Of a stretch of DNA of 64,000 nucleotides, positions 8,595-17,520 are shown piece after piece. The first letter of the stretch is position 1. Each line of letters starts with the position of its first letter. A program made the position numbers and the translations under genes. The notes under the pieces were generated by a model. That model was not told the DNA's origin, did no database searches, and saw nothing but the letters and a program-made list of their open reading frames with translations. Source of the DNA: Vibrio fluminensis. GTDB taxonomy: Bacteria; Pseudomonadota; Gammaproteobacteria; Enterobacterales; Vibrionaceae. The stretch is taken from assembly GCF_015278125.1 (NCBI RefSeq), contig NZ_JADILO010000004.1, positions 62,001 through 126,000 on the forward strand, given 5' to 3'.

Positions 8595-8627
8595 ACGACG
8601 AATAACGATGGCTCAGCTCCAATTCAG

Positions 8628-8759
8628 TTAAAAACCAGCGTAACCGTTAAAGACGCGAATCCATGTCAATGTTGCTGGTAAGGTTGGGATCAGTAGTACT
8701 GCGATAAACCCAAGGAAGTAAAAGACATTATAAGGCTCTTTAAAATCTTTGTCTGCCAT
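8628..8759 (-). CDS. 43-residue single-pass membrane micro-protein
   Basis: ATG at 8759, TAA at 8628. The protein starts M-A-D-K-D-F-K-E-P-Y-N-V, continues with a hydrophobic stretch of about 20 residues (residues 12-33) and ends R-V-F-N-G-Y-A-G-F. A charged N-terminus, one membrane span and a short aromatic tail suggest a small inner-membrane protein. It lies 33 bp upstream of ybaN in the same direction. I do not recognise the family. Support is the clean frame, its fit between flanking genes and its sensible composition. The ribosome binding site (GAG) is weak. Confidence 0.65.
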   Translation of the reverse strand: MADKDFKEPYNVFYFLGFIAVLLIPTLPATLTWIRVFNGYAGF

Positions 8760-8913
8760 TGCTCAATCTCAAATCTGTAAGGAAAAGATAAAAGTTTCAA
8801 ATCGAAATAATTTTGTTATCGAATTGTGTTCTTTTTGTTGAACTTGGCACTATACCTTAATATAGTGCCGACAAACACGGAGAGGAAATAGGGTTATTAA
8901 CGAGGAAGAGCAA

Positions 8914-10017
8914 TCAGTTTTTAGAAACGTCACTAATATCGAGAGAGAAGCTACTGGTACCTAAACGGCTAGAATTGATTGTACAGCGTCGGCCTATCGT
9001 CACATCACTGAGTCGTTGATTGCGCAGTGCACGCTCACCAAGACGACGACCGGATTCAGGTCGAATCGCACTATCACTATTAGCGACTAAACTCACATCA
9101 AGCCCGGCAGGTAAAATACTCACCGTACCATCCGCCACATTGGCAATCCCAAATACCGCATCAATTGGGGCAGCGCACTCTGTGCACGCCATTCCTTTCT
9201 CGATGATATCAACTAAATCTCGCAAATTAGCATTTTGCGACTTCAACCCACGAACATAATCATGGAACAGGGCTCGCACCAACAAAGTCGTTGCTGCTCC
9301 ATGGCCACTTTCCATATCTGAATCAATTAAATAGAAAACGAATTGACCATTCATTACCCAAGCGTAATCAAACACCAAAGGCATAACTTCAGTCGATTGC
9401 AATAAACGATAACTGCAGCGCCAACTGCCTTGAGAGGTATCTTTTTCTGGCAACAGGGCTAAAAGAAAATCTTTTGCCGCTATGGGATGGCTTTCAAGAT
9501 AATCGAGATGCCAATGCAGCTCCTGTTCTTCAGGTAACTCTGCACCATCAACCCTAAACCATTGGGAAGAAAAATCACGCTGATCAATGAGATAATTGTC
9601 TGCATCTTCTAGCGTGCTCTCGATTGCGTCGACCAGATTATTCGGATTAGAGATTGGTTTAGTTAGGAAGTCTTTGATTCCGCATTTCACCACTTTCGCA
9701 ACATCGGCAATGCTTTCTGTCGCCGACACAACAATCATTGGTAGAGAAGGATAAGCAACGCTCACCTCTTCTACAAACTCTACGCCATTTAACACCGGCA
9801 TAGATAAATCACACAAAACAAGATCAGGCTCTAAGTCGCGAAGATATTTCAGGCCTTGCAACCCGTCTTCTGCTTCCACTACTTCAAATCCTTGTGCTTC
9901 TAGATAGGCACTCGTGATTCGGCGAAAAATAGGATCATCATCCACCAGCATAATACGTCTCTTTTGCGCAGAGACACTGCCTGCTGGCAACAGTCGCGCT
10001 TGTGAAATCTTATGCAT
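8914..10017 (-). CDS. rssB: RssB-like response regulator with PP2C-like output domain
   Basis: 367 residues. Residues about 20-140 are a receiver domain (M-L-V-D-D-D, L-V-L-C-D-L-S-M-P with the phospho-Asp, V-S-A-T-E, K-P); the S-A-T-E-S-I-A-D-V-A-K stretch matches from memory E. coli RssB, the adaptor that delivers RpoS to ClpXP. The C-terminal half resembles a PPM/SpoIIE-type phosphatase fold (D-M-E-S-G-H-G-A-A), as in RssB where it is degenerate. It has a 20-residue N-terminal extension. It stands alone, divergent from a LysR gene. Role in RpoS turnover is inferred. Confidence 0.75.
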   Translation of the reverse strand: MHKISQARLLPAGSVSAQKRRIMLVDDDPIFRRITSAYLEAQGFEVVEAEDGLQGLKYLRDLEPDLVLCDLSMPVLNGVEFVEEVSVAYPSLPMIVVSATESIADVAKVVKCGIKDFLTKPISNPNNLVDAIESTLEDADNYLIDQRDFSSQWFRVDGAELPEEQELHWHLDYLESHPIAAKDFLLALLPEKDTSQGSWRCSYRLLQSTEVMPLVFDYAWVMNGQFVFYLIDSDMESGHGAATTLLVRALFHDYVRGLKSQNANLRDLVDIIEKGMACTECAAPIDAVFGIANVADGTVSILPAGLDVSLVANSDSAIRPESGRRLGERALRNQRLSDVTIGRRCTINSSRLGTSSFSLDISDVSKN

Positions 10018-10190
10018 GGTACAGCCTCACATATCTAAGTCATCGAAGACACTTTAACTATAGTTCGCCCCTTACCACTCTCCACCGCAACAGTTGCAGT
10101 TTGAGAGCCATCACACGAACTGAGTTATTTAAAAATAAAACTCTCATTACCTTAGTAGTGAAGACCTGTTTATACAAATTGAAGAAATTT

Positions 10191-10215
10191 ATGCAAATTT
10201 GCATATTAGATATGC
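10191..10215. promoter_or_regulatory. Overlapping palindromes upstream of the LysR gene
   Basis: ATGCAAATTTGCAT at 10191-10204 is a perfect 14-bp palindrome, and GCATA-N5-TATGC at 10201-10215 forms a second dyad sharing four bases. They lie about 110 bp upstream of the LysR-family start and 175 bp upstream of the response-regulator start, so either gene could be controlled through them. Confidence 0.45.
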
Positions 10216-10313
10216 TAAAAATAACATAAGATCTCATTAGTTGTTGATGTGTCTCAATCTTTAACAGAGATGATCGATATAAATTAACCCGATTCGTAAA
10301 AAAATGTGTCCGA

Positions 10314-11192
10314 ATGATGAAACTAGATGATTTAAACCTCTTTCGACTGGTTGTCGAAAATGGGAGCTACACTGCAACATCACGCAAAACAATGATTCCG
10401 GTTGCAACAATTACGCGACGTATTCAAGCACTAGAAGACTCTCTGAACCTGCGTTTGCTTAATCGTCACGCACGGAAGCTATCATTAACTGAAGCTGGGG
10501 AACGCTTTTTCAACGAATGCTCACCTTTATTGCAACGTCTTTCCAATGTTACCGAAGAAATTTCTGACGAATGCCGAGGTGCCGCAGGCAAGATTCGTAT
10601 TTCATCGCCGTCGAATCTGACTAAGCGCATGATGATGCCAATGTTTAACGAGTTTATGCGTCAATTCCCTGACATCAGCATTGAGCTCACTACGAGCAAT
10701 CACGCTGATCAACTTGATCCTACTGAGTGGGATGTGATCTTCCGTGTTGGCCCTCAACGTGACTCAAGCTTAATTGCACGTAAGATCAGCTCTGTGAAGG
10801 ATATTTTGGTTGCAAGCCCTGACTATCTGCATCACCACCCTGCTCCTGTACACGCAGAAGAACTGCATAACCATCAACTGCTAAAAGGTCATCCACTATT
10901 AAAATGGCAACTGATCAATGAAAGTGGTGAAGCCGTCGTTAACAATGATAAGGGTCGCTTTCAAGCAAGCGCACTGAATGTGGTTCGCAGTGCATGTTCT
11001 GAAGGATTAGGCATTACACTAATGCCAGACGTAATGATTCGCGAGTTCATTGAAGATGGTAGCCTAGTACAAGTACTGGGGGATTGGAGTGCCAACCCAC
11101 GCGATATTTACATGCTGTACAACCACAAAGATCACCTACCTGAAAAGGTACGCCTATTTATCGACTTTGTGATTGCCTACAACATTCACTAA
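10314..11192 (+). CDS. LysR-family transcriptional regulator
   Basis: 292 residues. The N-terminal winged helix (L-D-D-L-N-L-F-R-L-V-V-E-N-G-S-Y-T-A-T-S-R and I-T-R-R-I-Q-A-L-E-D-S-L) is followed by the periplasmic-binding-like effector domain from about residue 90. The closest general type is the AaeR/DsdC-like group that also contains many Vibrio single regulators. The start is the ATG at 10314; an in-frame second ATG follows one codon later at 10317 and may be the real start. It is divergent from the RssB-like gene and has its own terminator at 11197. Targets are unknown. Confidence 0.88.
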   Translation: MMKLDDLNLFRLVVENGSYTATSRKTMIPVATITRRIQALEDSLNLRLLNRHARKLSLTEAGERFFNECSPLLQRLSNVTEEISDECRGAAGKIRISSPSNLTKRMMMPMFNEFMRQFPDISIELTTSNHADQLDPTEWDVIFRVGPQRDSSLIARKISSVKDILVASPDYLHHHPAPVHAEELHNHQLLKGHPLLKWQLINESGEAVVNNDKGRFQASALNVVRSACSEGLGITLMPDVMIREFIEDGSLVQVLGDWSANPRDIYMLYNHKDHLPEKVRLFIDFVIAYNIH

Positions 11193-11196
11193 TCCT

Positions 11197-11225
11197 AAAA
11201 AAGCTTGGCCCCGCCAAGCTTTTTT
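11197..11225 (+). terminator. Terminator after the LysR gene
   Basis: AAAAAAGCTTGG, a short CCCCG loop and CCAAGCTTTTTT form a 12-bp stem with a T tract, five bases after the stop codon. Confidence 0.9.
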
Positions 11226-11230
11226 CTTAT

Positions 11231-11286
11231 CCCGTCAGTGAGGCGCTAGCCGAACGTTCCCGCATCCGTAGCGCAGCGTTCTATTC
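11231..11286. repeat. Dispersed hairpin-core repeat, one long and one short unit
   Basis: A unit of the family seen at 3906-4204: on the minus strand GAACGCTGCGCTACGGATGCGGG then GAACGTTC with a GGC-TAGC-GCC core and a TCACTGACGG end. The core loop differs from the 3.9-kb units while the arms remain complementary. It lies directly after the LysR terminator. Confidence 0.8.
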
Positions 11287-11300
11287 TCAATACTAAACAG

Positions 11301-11413
11301 TTGTCATCCTCAAGAGCGAGGCACGAGCGAGTTGGGGATCTCGGTTTTTGCTCAGTCTGTACTGAAAAAGCGAGATTCCCTATCACGCGCTACCGCGCTG
11401 TAGGGAATGACAA
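11301..11413. mobile_element. MITE/REP-like imperfect inverted-repeat element, 113 bp
   Basis: TTGTCAT at 11301 and ATGACAA ending at 11413 are exact terminal inverted repeats. Inside, arms of about 40 bp are imperfect reverse complements (GGGGATCTCG against CGAGATTCCC), and the centre pairs GTTTTTGCTCAGT with ACTGAAAAAGC. The whole unit could fold into one long hairpin. It carries no coding frame. It is embedded between two copies of the other repeat family and looks like a non-autonomous element. Confidence 0.75.
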
Positions 11414-11461
11414 ATGTTGGGTGACGATGCGCTCTCAACTCTAAACTCTCGATTTCTGCCT

Positions 11462-11568
11462 TTCCGTCAGTGAGGCGATAGCCGAACGTTCCCGCATCCG
11501 TATTCCGTATTCCGTATTCCGTATTCCGTATTCCGTATTCCGTAGCGCAGCGTTCCCGCTTCCGTTCC
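11462..11568. repeat. Dispersed repeat unit plus 7-bp (CGTATTC)n tandem run
   Basis: A CCGTCAGTGAGGCG...CCGAACGTTCCCGCATCCGTA unit (core GGC-TATC-GCC on the minus strand) runs into about six copies of the heptamer CGTATTC (about 11499-11543), then a CCGTAGCGCAGCGTTCCCGC unit. Heptamer runs of the same kind occur at about 20.77 and 49.72 kb. Confidence 0.85.
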
Positions 11569-11573
11569 CTCCC

Positions 11574-12122
11574 CTACAGAAACTCAACAAACTTACTTAA
11601 ATCACGCTCTGGCACTTTCATTGGCGTACAACCCGGCGTACCTAAATAGAGGAAACCGACAATCTGATCTTCCCCTTGTAGGTTAAATGCTTGGTGTACT
11701 TTTTCGTGAAACATCCATTTACCTGAGCGCCAAAAGCCTTGGAAGCCTTGTGCAACCGCCGCCATTTGCATCGCCTGCGCAGCGCATCCGGCTGACAAAT
11801 GCTGCTCAAACGCAGGCACTTTTTCATGTTCGGTAACTTTAGCAATCACTGTGATCACCATAGGCGCACGAAACGGCGCGTTAGTGGCTTTATCTATTAT
11901 CGCTTGCTCACTGTTTTCGGCTTTCGCAGCTTCAAGCAAGATGTCTGACAATTTTTGCAACCCCGCCCCTTGAGCAATCACAAAACGCCATGGCGTCAAA
12001 CCACCATGATCGGGAGCACGAAGACCCGCTCGAATAATATTTTCCAATGCCTTACCTTCAGGCGCAGGCTCTGATAAACGCGCAATTGAGCGGCGATTGA
12101 GAAGTAAATCTAAAGCATCCAT
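11574..12122 (-). CDS. ydjA: Nitroreductase family protein, YdjA type
   Basis: 182 residues from the ATG at 12122, which has AAGGA six bases upstream; another ATG lies two codons earlier. The sequence M-D-A-L-D-L-L-L-N-R-R-S, R-A-P-D-H-G, N-A-P-F-R-A-P and the A-A-Q-A-M-Q-M-A-A-V-A-Q-G-F block match the minimal FMN-dependent nitroreductase YdjA. Such enzymes are NAD(P)H-dependent cytoplasmic flavoproteins; the physiological substrate is unclear. The W-R-S-G stretch is conserved. It follows a repeat-rich gap and is transcribed alone, in the same direction as the trpB-like gene upstream but behind that gene's terminator. Confidence 0.9.
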   Translation of the reverse strand: MDALDLLLNRRSIARLSEPAPEGKALENIIRAGLRAPDHGGLTPWRFVIAQGAGLQKLSDILLEAAKAENSEQAIIDKATNAPFRAPMVITVIAKVTEHEKVPAFEQHLSAGCAAQAMQMAAVAQGFQGFWRSGKWMFHEKVHQAFNLQGEDQIVGFLYLGTPGCTPMKVPERDLSKFVEFL

Positions 12123-12207
12123 AACCATTCCTTACTAACTTTACTGCTTGTTTTTATTTATCTATTCATAATAACCAACGATTAACATATGGTGCAATTT
12201 TAGGCAT

Positions 12208-12234
12208 AAAAAAAGCTGGCACAACACCAGCTTA
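12208..12234 (-). terminator. Terminator of the orphan trpB-like gene
   Basis: On the minus strand AAGCTGG, a TGTTGTG loop and CCAGCTT form a 7-bp stem followed by TTTTTT. It lies about 35 bp past the stop of the trpB-like gene. Confidence 0.85.
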
Positions 12235-12270
12235 GTTTAATCAACCATTCTCGTTTCCGAATAGAACCGG

Positions 12271-13494
12271 TCAGATGAGCGACTCAATGCCGTATTGCTT
12301 ACCGTAGTTCTCGACCACGAAGTCGATATCTTTGTCACCGCGACCCGATAGATTAAGCAAAATTGAGCCTTTCACGCCCTGCTGCGCGAGTTTCAACGCA
12401 TAAGCAACCGCATGTGAGGACTCAATTGCAGGAATAATTCCTTCTAAGCGCGAGAGTTCAAAGAATGCATCAATCGACTCTTTATCATCAGCCGTGCCGT
12501 ACTGCACGCGCCCCAAATCTTTGAGGTAACTATGCTGAGGACCAACAGACGGGTAATCTAAACCACTGGCGACTGAATACACTTCCTGCGGCTCGCCAGC
12601 GTCATCTTTCAACATGTAGGATTTAAAACCATGCATGATGCCTGGTTCACCCAGCGTTAAAGTTGCTGCATGCTCGCCAACTTCCACCAATGAACGTCCT
12701 GCAGGCTCAACGCCATGAATCGCGACCTCTTGGTCATCAAGGAACGCGGTAAACAATCCCATTGCATTTGAGCCGCCACCGACACAAGCGACTAGGTTAT
12801 CAGGCAATTTACCGGTCATTTCTTGGAACTGCTCACGCGCTTCATTACCGATGATTGATTGGAAATCACGCACCATCATTGGGAATGGGTGAGGACCAAC
12901 CACAGAGCCAATCGCATACAGTTGGCTTATAGGGTCTTTTAAGTACGCTTCAAACGCAGAATCTACGGCTTCTTTTAAAGTTTTACGCCCGTGAGTCGCC
13001 GGAATAACGTTGGCGCCAAGAATACGCATGCGCACTACATTAGGATGCTCTTTGGCGATATCGACTTCACCCATATAGATATCACACTCTAAACCAACTA
13101 ATGCCGCGGCGGTTGCCAGCGCTACGCCATGTTGACCAGCACCAGTTTCAGCAATGAGCTTTTTCTTACCCATTTTCTTAGCAAGCAACGCCTCACCAAG
13201 ACAATGATTAATTTTATGGGCGCCAGTGTGGTTTAAGTCTTCACGCTTTAAATAAATATCTGCACCATATTTGTTCGACAAATTTTGTGCATGAAAAATT
13301 GGACTAGGACGGCCAACAAAGTGCTTATACAGACGTGCTAGTTCTTTTTGGAATTCAGGATCTTGTCGACACTCATCGTAAGCCGCAGTGATTTCATTCA
13401 TTACCGTTTGCAACTCTTCAGGAATAAAGCTGCCGCCATATTCCCCAAAATAACCTTGAGCATCCGGTAGAGCGTGATTGAATGTATTTTTCAT
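12271..13494 (-). CDS. Orphan tryptophan synthase beta-chain-like protein
   Basis: 407 residues, close to TrpB length (397 in E. coli). TrpB condenses indole with serine using PLP. The PLP lysine is Lys94 in H-T-G-A-H-K-I-N, the catalytic Glu is Glu116 in A-E-T-G-A-G-Q-H-G, and the phosphate loop G-G-G-S-N-A and the C-terminal L-S-G-R-G-D-K-D are intact. No trpA or other trp gene is nearby. The H-T-G-A-H-K-I-N version differs from the enterobacterial H-G-G-A-H-K-T-N, which suggests a second, non-operon TrpB lineage, possibly acquired by transfer. It may use external indole or another nucleophile. Confidence 0.9.
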   Translation of the reverse strand: MKNTFNHALPDAQGYFGEYGGSFIPEELQTVMNEITAAYDECRQDPEFQKELARLYKHFVGRPSPIFHAQNLSNKYGADIYLKREDLNHTGAHKINHCLGEALLAKKMGKKKLIAETGAGQHGVALATAAALVGLECDIYMGEVDIAKEHPNVVRMRILGANVIPATHGRKTLKEAVDSAFEAYLKDPISQLYAIGSVVGPHPFPMMVRDFQSIIGNEAREQFQEMTGKLPDNLVACVGGGSNAMGLFTAFLDDQEVAIHGVEPAGRSLVEVGEHAATLTLGEPGIMHGFKSYMLKDDAGEPQEVYSVASGLDYPSVGPQHSYLKDLGRVQYGTADDKESIDAFFELSRLEGIIPAIESSHAVAYALKLAQQGVKGSILLNLSGRGDKDIDFVVENYGKQYGIESLI

Positions 13495-13630
13495 GGGACT
13501 CCTTGTCCTAATTAACTAGTACATGCAGTTATCTTATGGTTAAACCGTACAGCCGACAAACACCTCAATTGACATTAGTTAGCACACTCACATTTTTTAA
13601 CAAAACTATAAACTTAACTAAATTTTATAC

Positions 13631-13655
13631 AAAAAAAGTGGGCTCGAAAGCCCAC
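13631..13655 (-). terminator. Terminator of fadIJ
   Basis: On the minus strand GTGGGCT, a TTCG tetraloop and AGCCCAC form a 7-bp stem followed by TTTTTTT, about 40 bp after the fadJ stop. Confidence 0.9.
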
Positions 13656-13692
13656 CGATATTAGATGATGATAGTTATAAAACTACTCTGTC

Positions 13693-15816
13693 TTAAGAAG
13701 GCGTTGAGTAGAATGATTCACCAACGCTGGCGCGGGTCAACAAACCATCACACGGCGCAAAGCGGTCACCATACTTAGAAGCATGTTCATTCATCATTTC
13801 AACCAACTTAGCGATGCCAATCTGATCAATATAACGGAATGGGCCACCTAAGAATGGAGGGAATCCAATCCCAAAGATCGCGCCAATATCACCGTCGCGT
13901 GGGGAGCGGATAATCCCTTCATCGAGGCAGCGCACCGCTTCATTTAACATCGGTAATATACAGCGCATAGCAATTTCAGCTTCCGCTAATTTCGCTTCAG
14001 GCTTCAAATTCAGTAACTGATATACCGTCTTATCAACTTTCTTCTCTTTGCCTTTGTAGCTGTAAAACCCTTTGCCGCTCTTGCGACCTTTACGTCCATC
14101 ATTCAATAGCGTATCGAATACATCTGGCCCTTGGAAACGCGGTCCTAGTTCTTTGACCAAAATGGGCATAATTTTCGCGCCAATATCGACACCAACTTCA
14201 TCCAGTAGTGTGATAGGACCGACTGGGAAGCCGGCATTTAACAGTGCATTGTCAAGCTGCTCAATTGGCTCACCCGTTAACAAAACCTGCGCCGCTTCAT
14301 TCATGTAAGGAGCAAGAATGCGGTTTACATAGAAGCCGGCTTGATCTTTAACCACGATTGGCGTTTTACCCTGTTTCCGCGCCAATTCTACTACCGTTGA
14401 GATAGTTTGATCAGACGTACCTTGGTGTGGAATAACCTCCACCAATGGCATCTTTTCTACTGGGCTAAAGTAATGCAAACCGACGACATTCTCTGGTCTT
14501 GCCGCTTTCTCAGCAATTTGCCCAATCGGCAACGACGAGGTATTGGTAGCAAAAATGGTGTCCGCTTTGGCATGTTGCTCAATGTCAGCCACCATCTGCT
14601 GCTTGAGATCGAGATCTTCAAACACCGCTTCAATCACCACATCTAACTGGTTAAAGGTGGTGAAATCCGTGCCGCCCGAGATCTGATTCATCTTGGCTTG
14701 TAACTGCGCTTTGCTGACAATGCGACGTTTACGCTGCTTATCAAATAGTTTGTAGTTGTAATTCAAGGCATTGAGTACGCCGTCATTACTTACATCTTTA
14801 ATTCGCACTGGTAACTTGGCTTTCGCTACCGAAACATGTGCGATACCCGCGCCCATTAGACCGCCGCCGAGTACACCAACACGCTTAACCTTAATTGGTT
14901 CAGCGTCACCACCGTGCTCTTTTTTCATCTCAGTAGTGGCAAAGAAAATCGAACGCAAGGCTTTTGACTCCGGTGTCATTACTAACTCACCAAAGCGTTT
15001 CGCTTCGTATTCTAAGCCCTTACTAAAGCCCTTCTCTAAACCAAAGCGAATCACATCTAAAATAGCCGTGGTTGCTGGATAGTTACCCCGCGTTTTCTGC
15101 TCGGTCTTCTTCGCCGCTTGTTCAAAGATAACTTTACGCCCTAGGCCAGTATTGGCCATCAACTTCTCTTTAGTTGAGGCTTTATGTTTTGCCTTCTTGT
15201 TTTTCTCTAGCAGTTGCTTAGCCACATCGAGCAAAACTGTCTTAGGTACACAAGCATCCACCACACCCAGCTTTTTGGCTTTTTTAGCGCGAAGCTGCTT
15301 ACCGGTGAGGATCATATCAAGCGATGGCAGTAAACCAATCAAACGAGGAAGACGTTGAGTACCGCCCGAGCCAGGTAACAAGCCAAGTTGCACTTCTGGT
15401 AAGCCAATGCGGGTTTTATCGTCGTCACTACAGACTCGATAGTCACACGCCAGCGCCAGTTCTAAGCCGCCACCTAAGCAAGGGCCGTGAATCGCAGCTA
15501 CCACCGGAAAAGGAAGATCCGCCAGTTTTTGGAACATCTCTTGTCCCTTTTGCGCTAACGCTTGCGCTTCTTCACTCGAGTTACACGCATCCAACATGCG
15601 TACGTCAGCACCTGCGACGAAATTATCTGGCTTACCGGAGTGAAGAATTAAACCTTTAATGTCCGATTTATCTTGTTCAATTTCAGCGAACACTTGCTCC
15701 ATATCCGATGCAAATGCCGCTTGTAGCGTGTTCATCTTTTCATTTGGAACATCAATGCACAGCCATGCGATTTTCTGTTCATCAATGGTTAGATTGAATG
15801 CTTTAGTGTCCGTCAT
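13693..15816 (-). CDS. fadJ: Fatty-acid oxidation complex alpha subunit FadJ
   Basis: 707 residues (E. coli FadJ 714). The N-terminal enoyl-CoA hydratase/isomerase domain has the oxyanion and catalytic stretches [16 protein letters not shown] and [15 protein letters not shown]. The central 3-hydroxyacyl-CoA dehydrogenase has the NAD motif [10 protein letters not shown] and the A-T-N-T-S-S-L block. The protein forms a complex with the FadI thiolase and runs two or three steps of beta-oxidation. FadJ rather than FadB is indicated by order (thiolase first) and N-terminus. Its ATG overlaps the fadI stop (TAATG), implying translational coupling. Confidence 0.95.
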   Translation of the reverse strand: MTDTKAFNLTIDEQKIAWLCIDVPNEKMNTLQAAFASDMEQVFAEIEQDKSDIKGLILHSGKPDNFVAGADVRMLDACNSSEEAQALAQKGQEMFQKLADLPFPVVAAIHGPCLGGGLELALACDYRVCSDDDKTRIGLPEVQLGLLPGSGGTQRLPRLIGLLPSLDMILTGKQLRAKKAKKLGVVDACVPKTVLLDVAKQLLEKNKKAKHKASTKEKLMANTGLGRKVIFEQAAKKTEQKTRGNYPATTAILDVIRFGLEKGFSKGLEYEAKRFGELVMTPESKALRSIFFATTEMKKEHGGDAEPIKVKRVGVLGGGLMGAGIAHVSVAKAKLPVRIKDVSNDGVLNALNYNYKLFDKQRKRRIVSKAQLQAKMNQISGGTDFTTFNQLDVVIEAVFEDLDLKQQMVADIEQHAKADTIFATNTSSLPIGQIAEKAARPENVVGLHYFSPVEKMPLVEVIPHQGTSDQTISTVVELARKQGKTPIVVKDQAGFYVNRILAPYMNEAAQVLLTGEPIEQLDNALLNAGFPVGPITLLDEVGVDIGAKIMPILVKELGPRFQGPDVFDTLLNDGRKGRKSGKGFYSYKGKEKKVDKTVYQLLNLKPEAKLAEAEIAMRCILPMLNEAVRCLDEGIIRSPRDGDIGAIFGIGFPPFLGGPFRYIDQIGIAKLVEMMNEHASKYGDRFAPCDGLLTRASVGESFYSTPS

Positions 15817-17123
15817 TACTCAACCTCCAAAATCATCGCCGCGCCCAAACCACCGGCTGCACACGCGGTATTCAATGCTAAACCGCCACCACGACGTTTT
15901 AACTCGTGCAGGGTTTGCGTCATCATCCGCGCACCCGTTGCCGCAAACGGATGACCGTAAGCGATAGAGCCGCCTAGTACATTGAACTTGTCCATATCGA
16001 TCTCGCCAATTGCTTTGCTTCGCCCAAGTTTCTCTTGTGCGAACTTATCACTAGCGAACATCTTCACATTTGAAAGCGCTTGAGCCGCAAAGGCTTCATG
16101 CATATCGATTAGGGTTAAATCACTTAAGCTGATGCCGGCACGATCCAGCGCCATTGGCGTAGCATAAGATGGTCCCATCAGCATATCTTGCTCAACACCA
16201 ATCGCTGAGAAAGCGTAAGAGCGAATGTAACCGAGGATGTCTAAGCCCAACTCTTTCGCTTTACCCTCGCGCATCAACATCACAGCCGCAGCACCGTCAG
16301 TTAAAGGCGTACTGTTTGCCGCGGTCACACTGCCGTATTGGCGATCAAAAGCAGGTCGCAATTTAGCGTAGCTTTCTAAGGTTGAGTCGTGACGAATGTT
16401 GTTGTCTTCCGCCAACCATTTTTTGTAAGGTTCAGGGAATGCTGTCATCACCTCAGCGGAGATCTTGCCTTCTTTCCAAGCTTGTGAAGCCAGCGTATGA
16501 GAACGGTGAGCAAGCGCATCTTGTTCTGCGCGTGTAATGCCGTGACTTTTCGCCATCTGCTCTGCAGTTTGCCCCATCGACAATCCAGTGGAGTACTCTG
16601 CAACCGCAGGTGGCACAGGCATGAGATCTTTCAGTGATAGGTTTTTAATAATGTTGAGCTTTTGCGACATAGTTTTAGCTTTACTCAATGCTAATAAGTT
16701 TGCCGCAAGCTTTTTAGAAACGCCGATTGGCAGCACTGAAGATGAATCCGCGCCGCCAGCGATACCCACATCAATCGTGCCTGCCATAATGCTTTCCGCC
16801 ACGTTTACCGCCGCTTGAAAACTAGTAGCACAAGCACGAGTCACACTGTACGCATCGGTATGGATGTTCATTCCAGTACCCAAAACAATTTCGCGTGCAA
16901 TGTTTGGTGCTTCAGGCATCTGTACTACTTGACCAAACACCAATTGCTCAATCAATTTAGGATCAATATCGGTACGCGTCAGCATCTCGCTCACGACCAT
17001 CTTGCCTAAATCAACCGCAGGCACTTGGCTAAACTCAGTACTCTGCCTAGCAAATGGCGTACGCAGCCCCGCCACGATGGCGACTCGTTCTCCCGAGCGA
17101 GTAGTCACTTCCTGCTTGCTCAT
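15816..17123 (-). CDS. fadI: 3-ketoacyl-CoA thiolase FadI
   Basis: 435 residues (E. coli FadI 436). Thiolase motifs are intact: the acyl-accepting cysteine in [10 protein letters not shown], the G-H-P-F-A-A-T-G histidine block and the C-terminal [10 protein letters not shown] catalytic cysteine. It cleaves 3-ketoacyl-CoA to acetyl-CoA and a shortened acyl-CoA. First gene of fadIJ. The ribosome binding site is AGGAGAAA. A FadR box and a PsrA-like palindrome stand just upstream, which fits repression in the absence of long-chain fatty acid. Confidence 0.96.
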   Translation of the reverse strand: MSKQEVTTRSGERVAIVAGLRTPFARQSTEFSQVPAVDLGKMVVSEMLTRTDIDPKLIEQLVFGQVVQMPEAPNIAREIVLGTGMNIHTDAYSVTRACATSFQAAVNVAESIMAGTIDVGIAGGADSSSVLPIGVSKKLAANLLALSKAKTMSQKLNIIKNLSLKDLMPVPPAVAEYSTGLSMGQTAEQMAKSHGITRAEQDALAHRSHTLASQAWKEGKISAEVMTAFPEPYKKWLAEDNNIRHDSTLESYAKLRPAFDRQYGSVTAANSTPLTDGAAAVMLMREGKAKELGLDILGYIRSYAFSAIGVEQDMLMGPSYATPMALDRAGISLSDLTLIDMHEAFAAQALSNVKMFASDKFAQEKLGRSKAIGEIDMDKFNVLGGSIAYGHPFAATGARMMTQTLHELKRRGGGLALNTACAAGGLGAAMILEVE

Positions 17124-17141
17124 TGTTTCTCCTTATTTATA

Positions 17142-17158
17142 AGAGGTCTGACCAGAAT
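17142..17158 (-). promoter_or_regulatory. FadR operator upstream of fadI
   Basis: On the minus strand the core TGGTCAGACC matches all ten core positions of the FadR box TGGTCNGACC, within ATTCTGGTCAGACCTCT. It ends about 20 bp before the fadI start codon, a position expected to block transcription. Confidence 0.8.
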
Positions 17159-17185
17159 TATTGTAACCAGTTTGTTAATTTATTC

Positions 17186-17197
17186 AAACGATCGTTT
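17186..17197. promoter_or_regulatory. PsrA-like palindrome upstream of fadI
   Basis: AAACGATCGTTT is a perfect 12-bp palindrome about 65 bp upstream of fadI and resembles the AAAC-N4-GTTT operators of PsrA, the TetR-type fatty-acid regulator of gammaproteobacteria. Assignment is inferred from the motif and the target gene. Confidence 0.55.
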
Positions 17198-17269
17198 AAT
17201 TAAACGTGATGTACTGTAAGTTAATATAGCTAAGTTGATGAATAATAAGGTTGTCGCAGTGTAGAATGG

Positions 17270-17431
17270 ATACCAATAAGGATAAGTAAATGTTCAGAAA
17301 TTGCGCAAGGAAAATCACTTAGAACAAGGCGCAGATTGCAGCTAACTAGTTATTCTAATTACAAAATCTGCAACGACGTTGTCAGCGATTATAATTAGCA
17401 AGAATGATCAAAGACTTATGCTGATTGGTAT
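17270..17431. mobile_element. MITE-like element with ATACCAAT termini, 162 bp
   Basis: ATACCAAT at 17270-17277 and ATTGGTAT at 17424-17431 are exact 8-bp terminal inverted repeats. Internally GCAGATT pairs with AATCTGC across an AT-rich loop. There is no coding frame. From memory this type of sequence recurs between genes in marine gammaproteobacteria, so I call it a non-autonomous repeat element. It lies between fadI and the small RNA gene. Confidence 0.65.
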
Positions 17432-17520
17432 GAACTATAGTTAACACAGGATTGTTCGCGCTATAACCTAAAGTCTAGATAGCGAGATAGAGCGCACAGT
17501 GCAAGAGAGGAATGACAGGC

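Noticed and set aside
15324..15967. Long plus-strand frames opposite fadJ/fadI
   Set aside because: Shadows of high-GC third positions in real genes; no motifs or signals.
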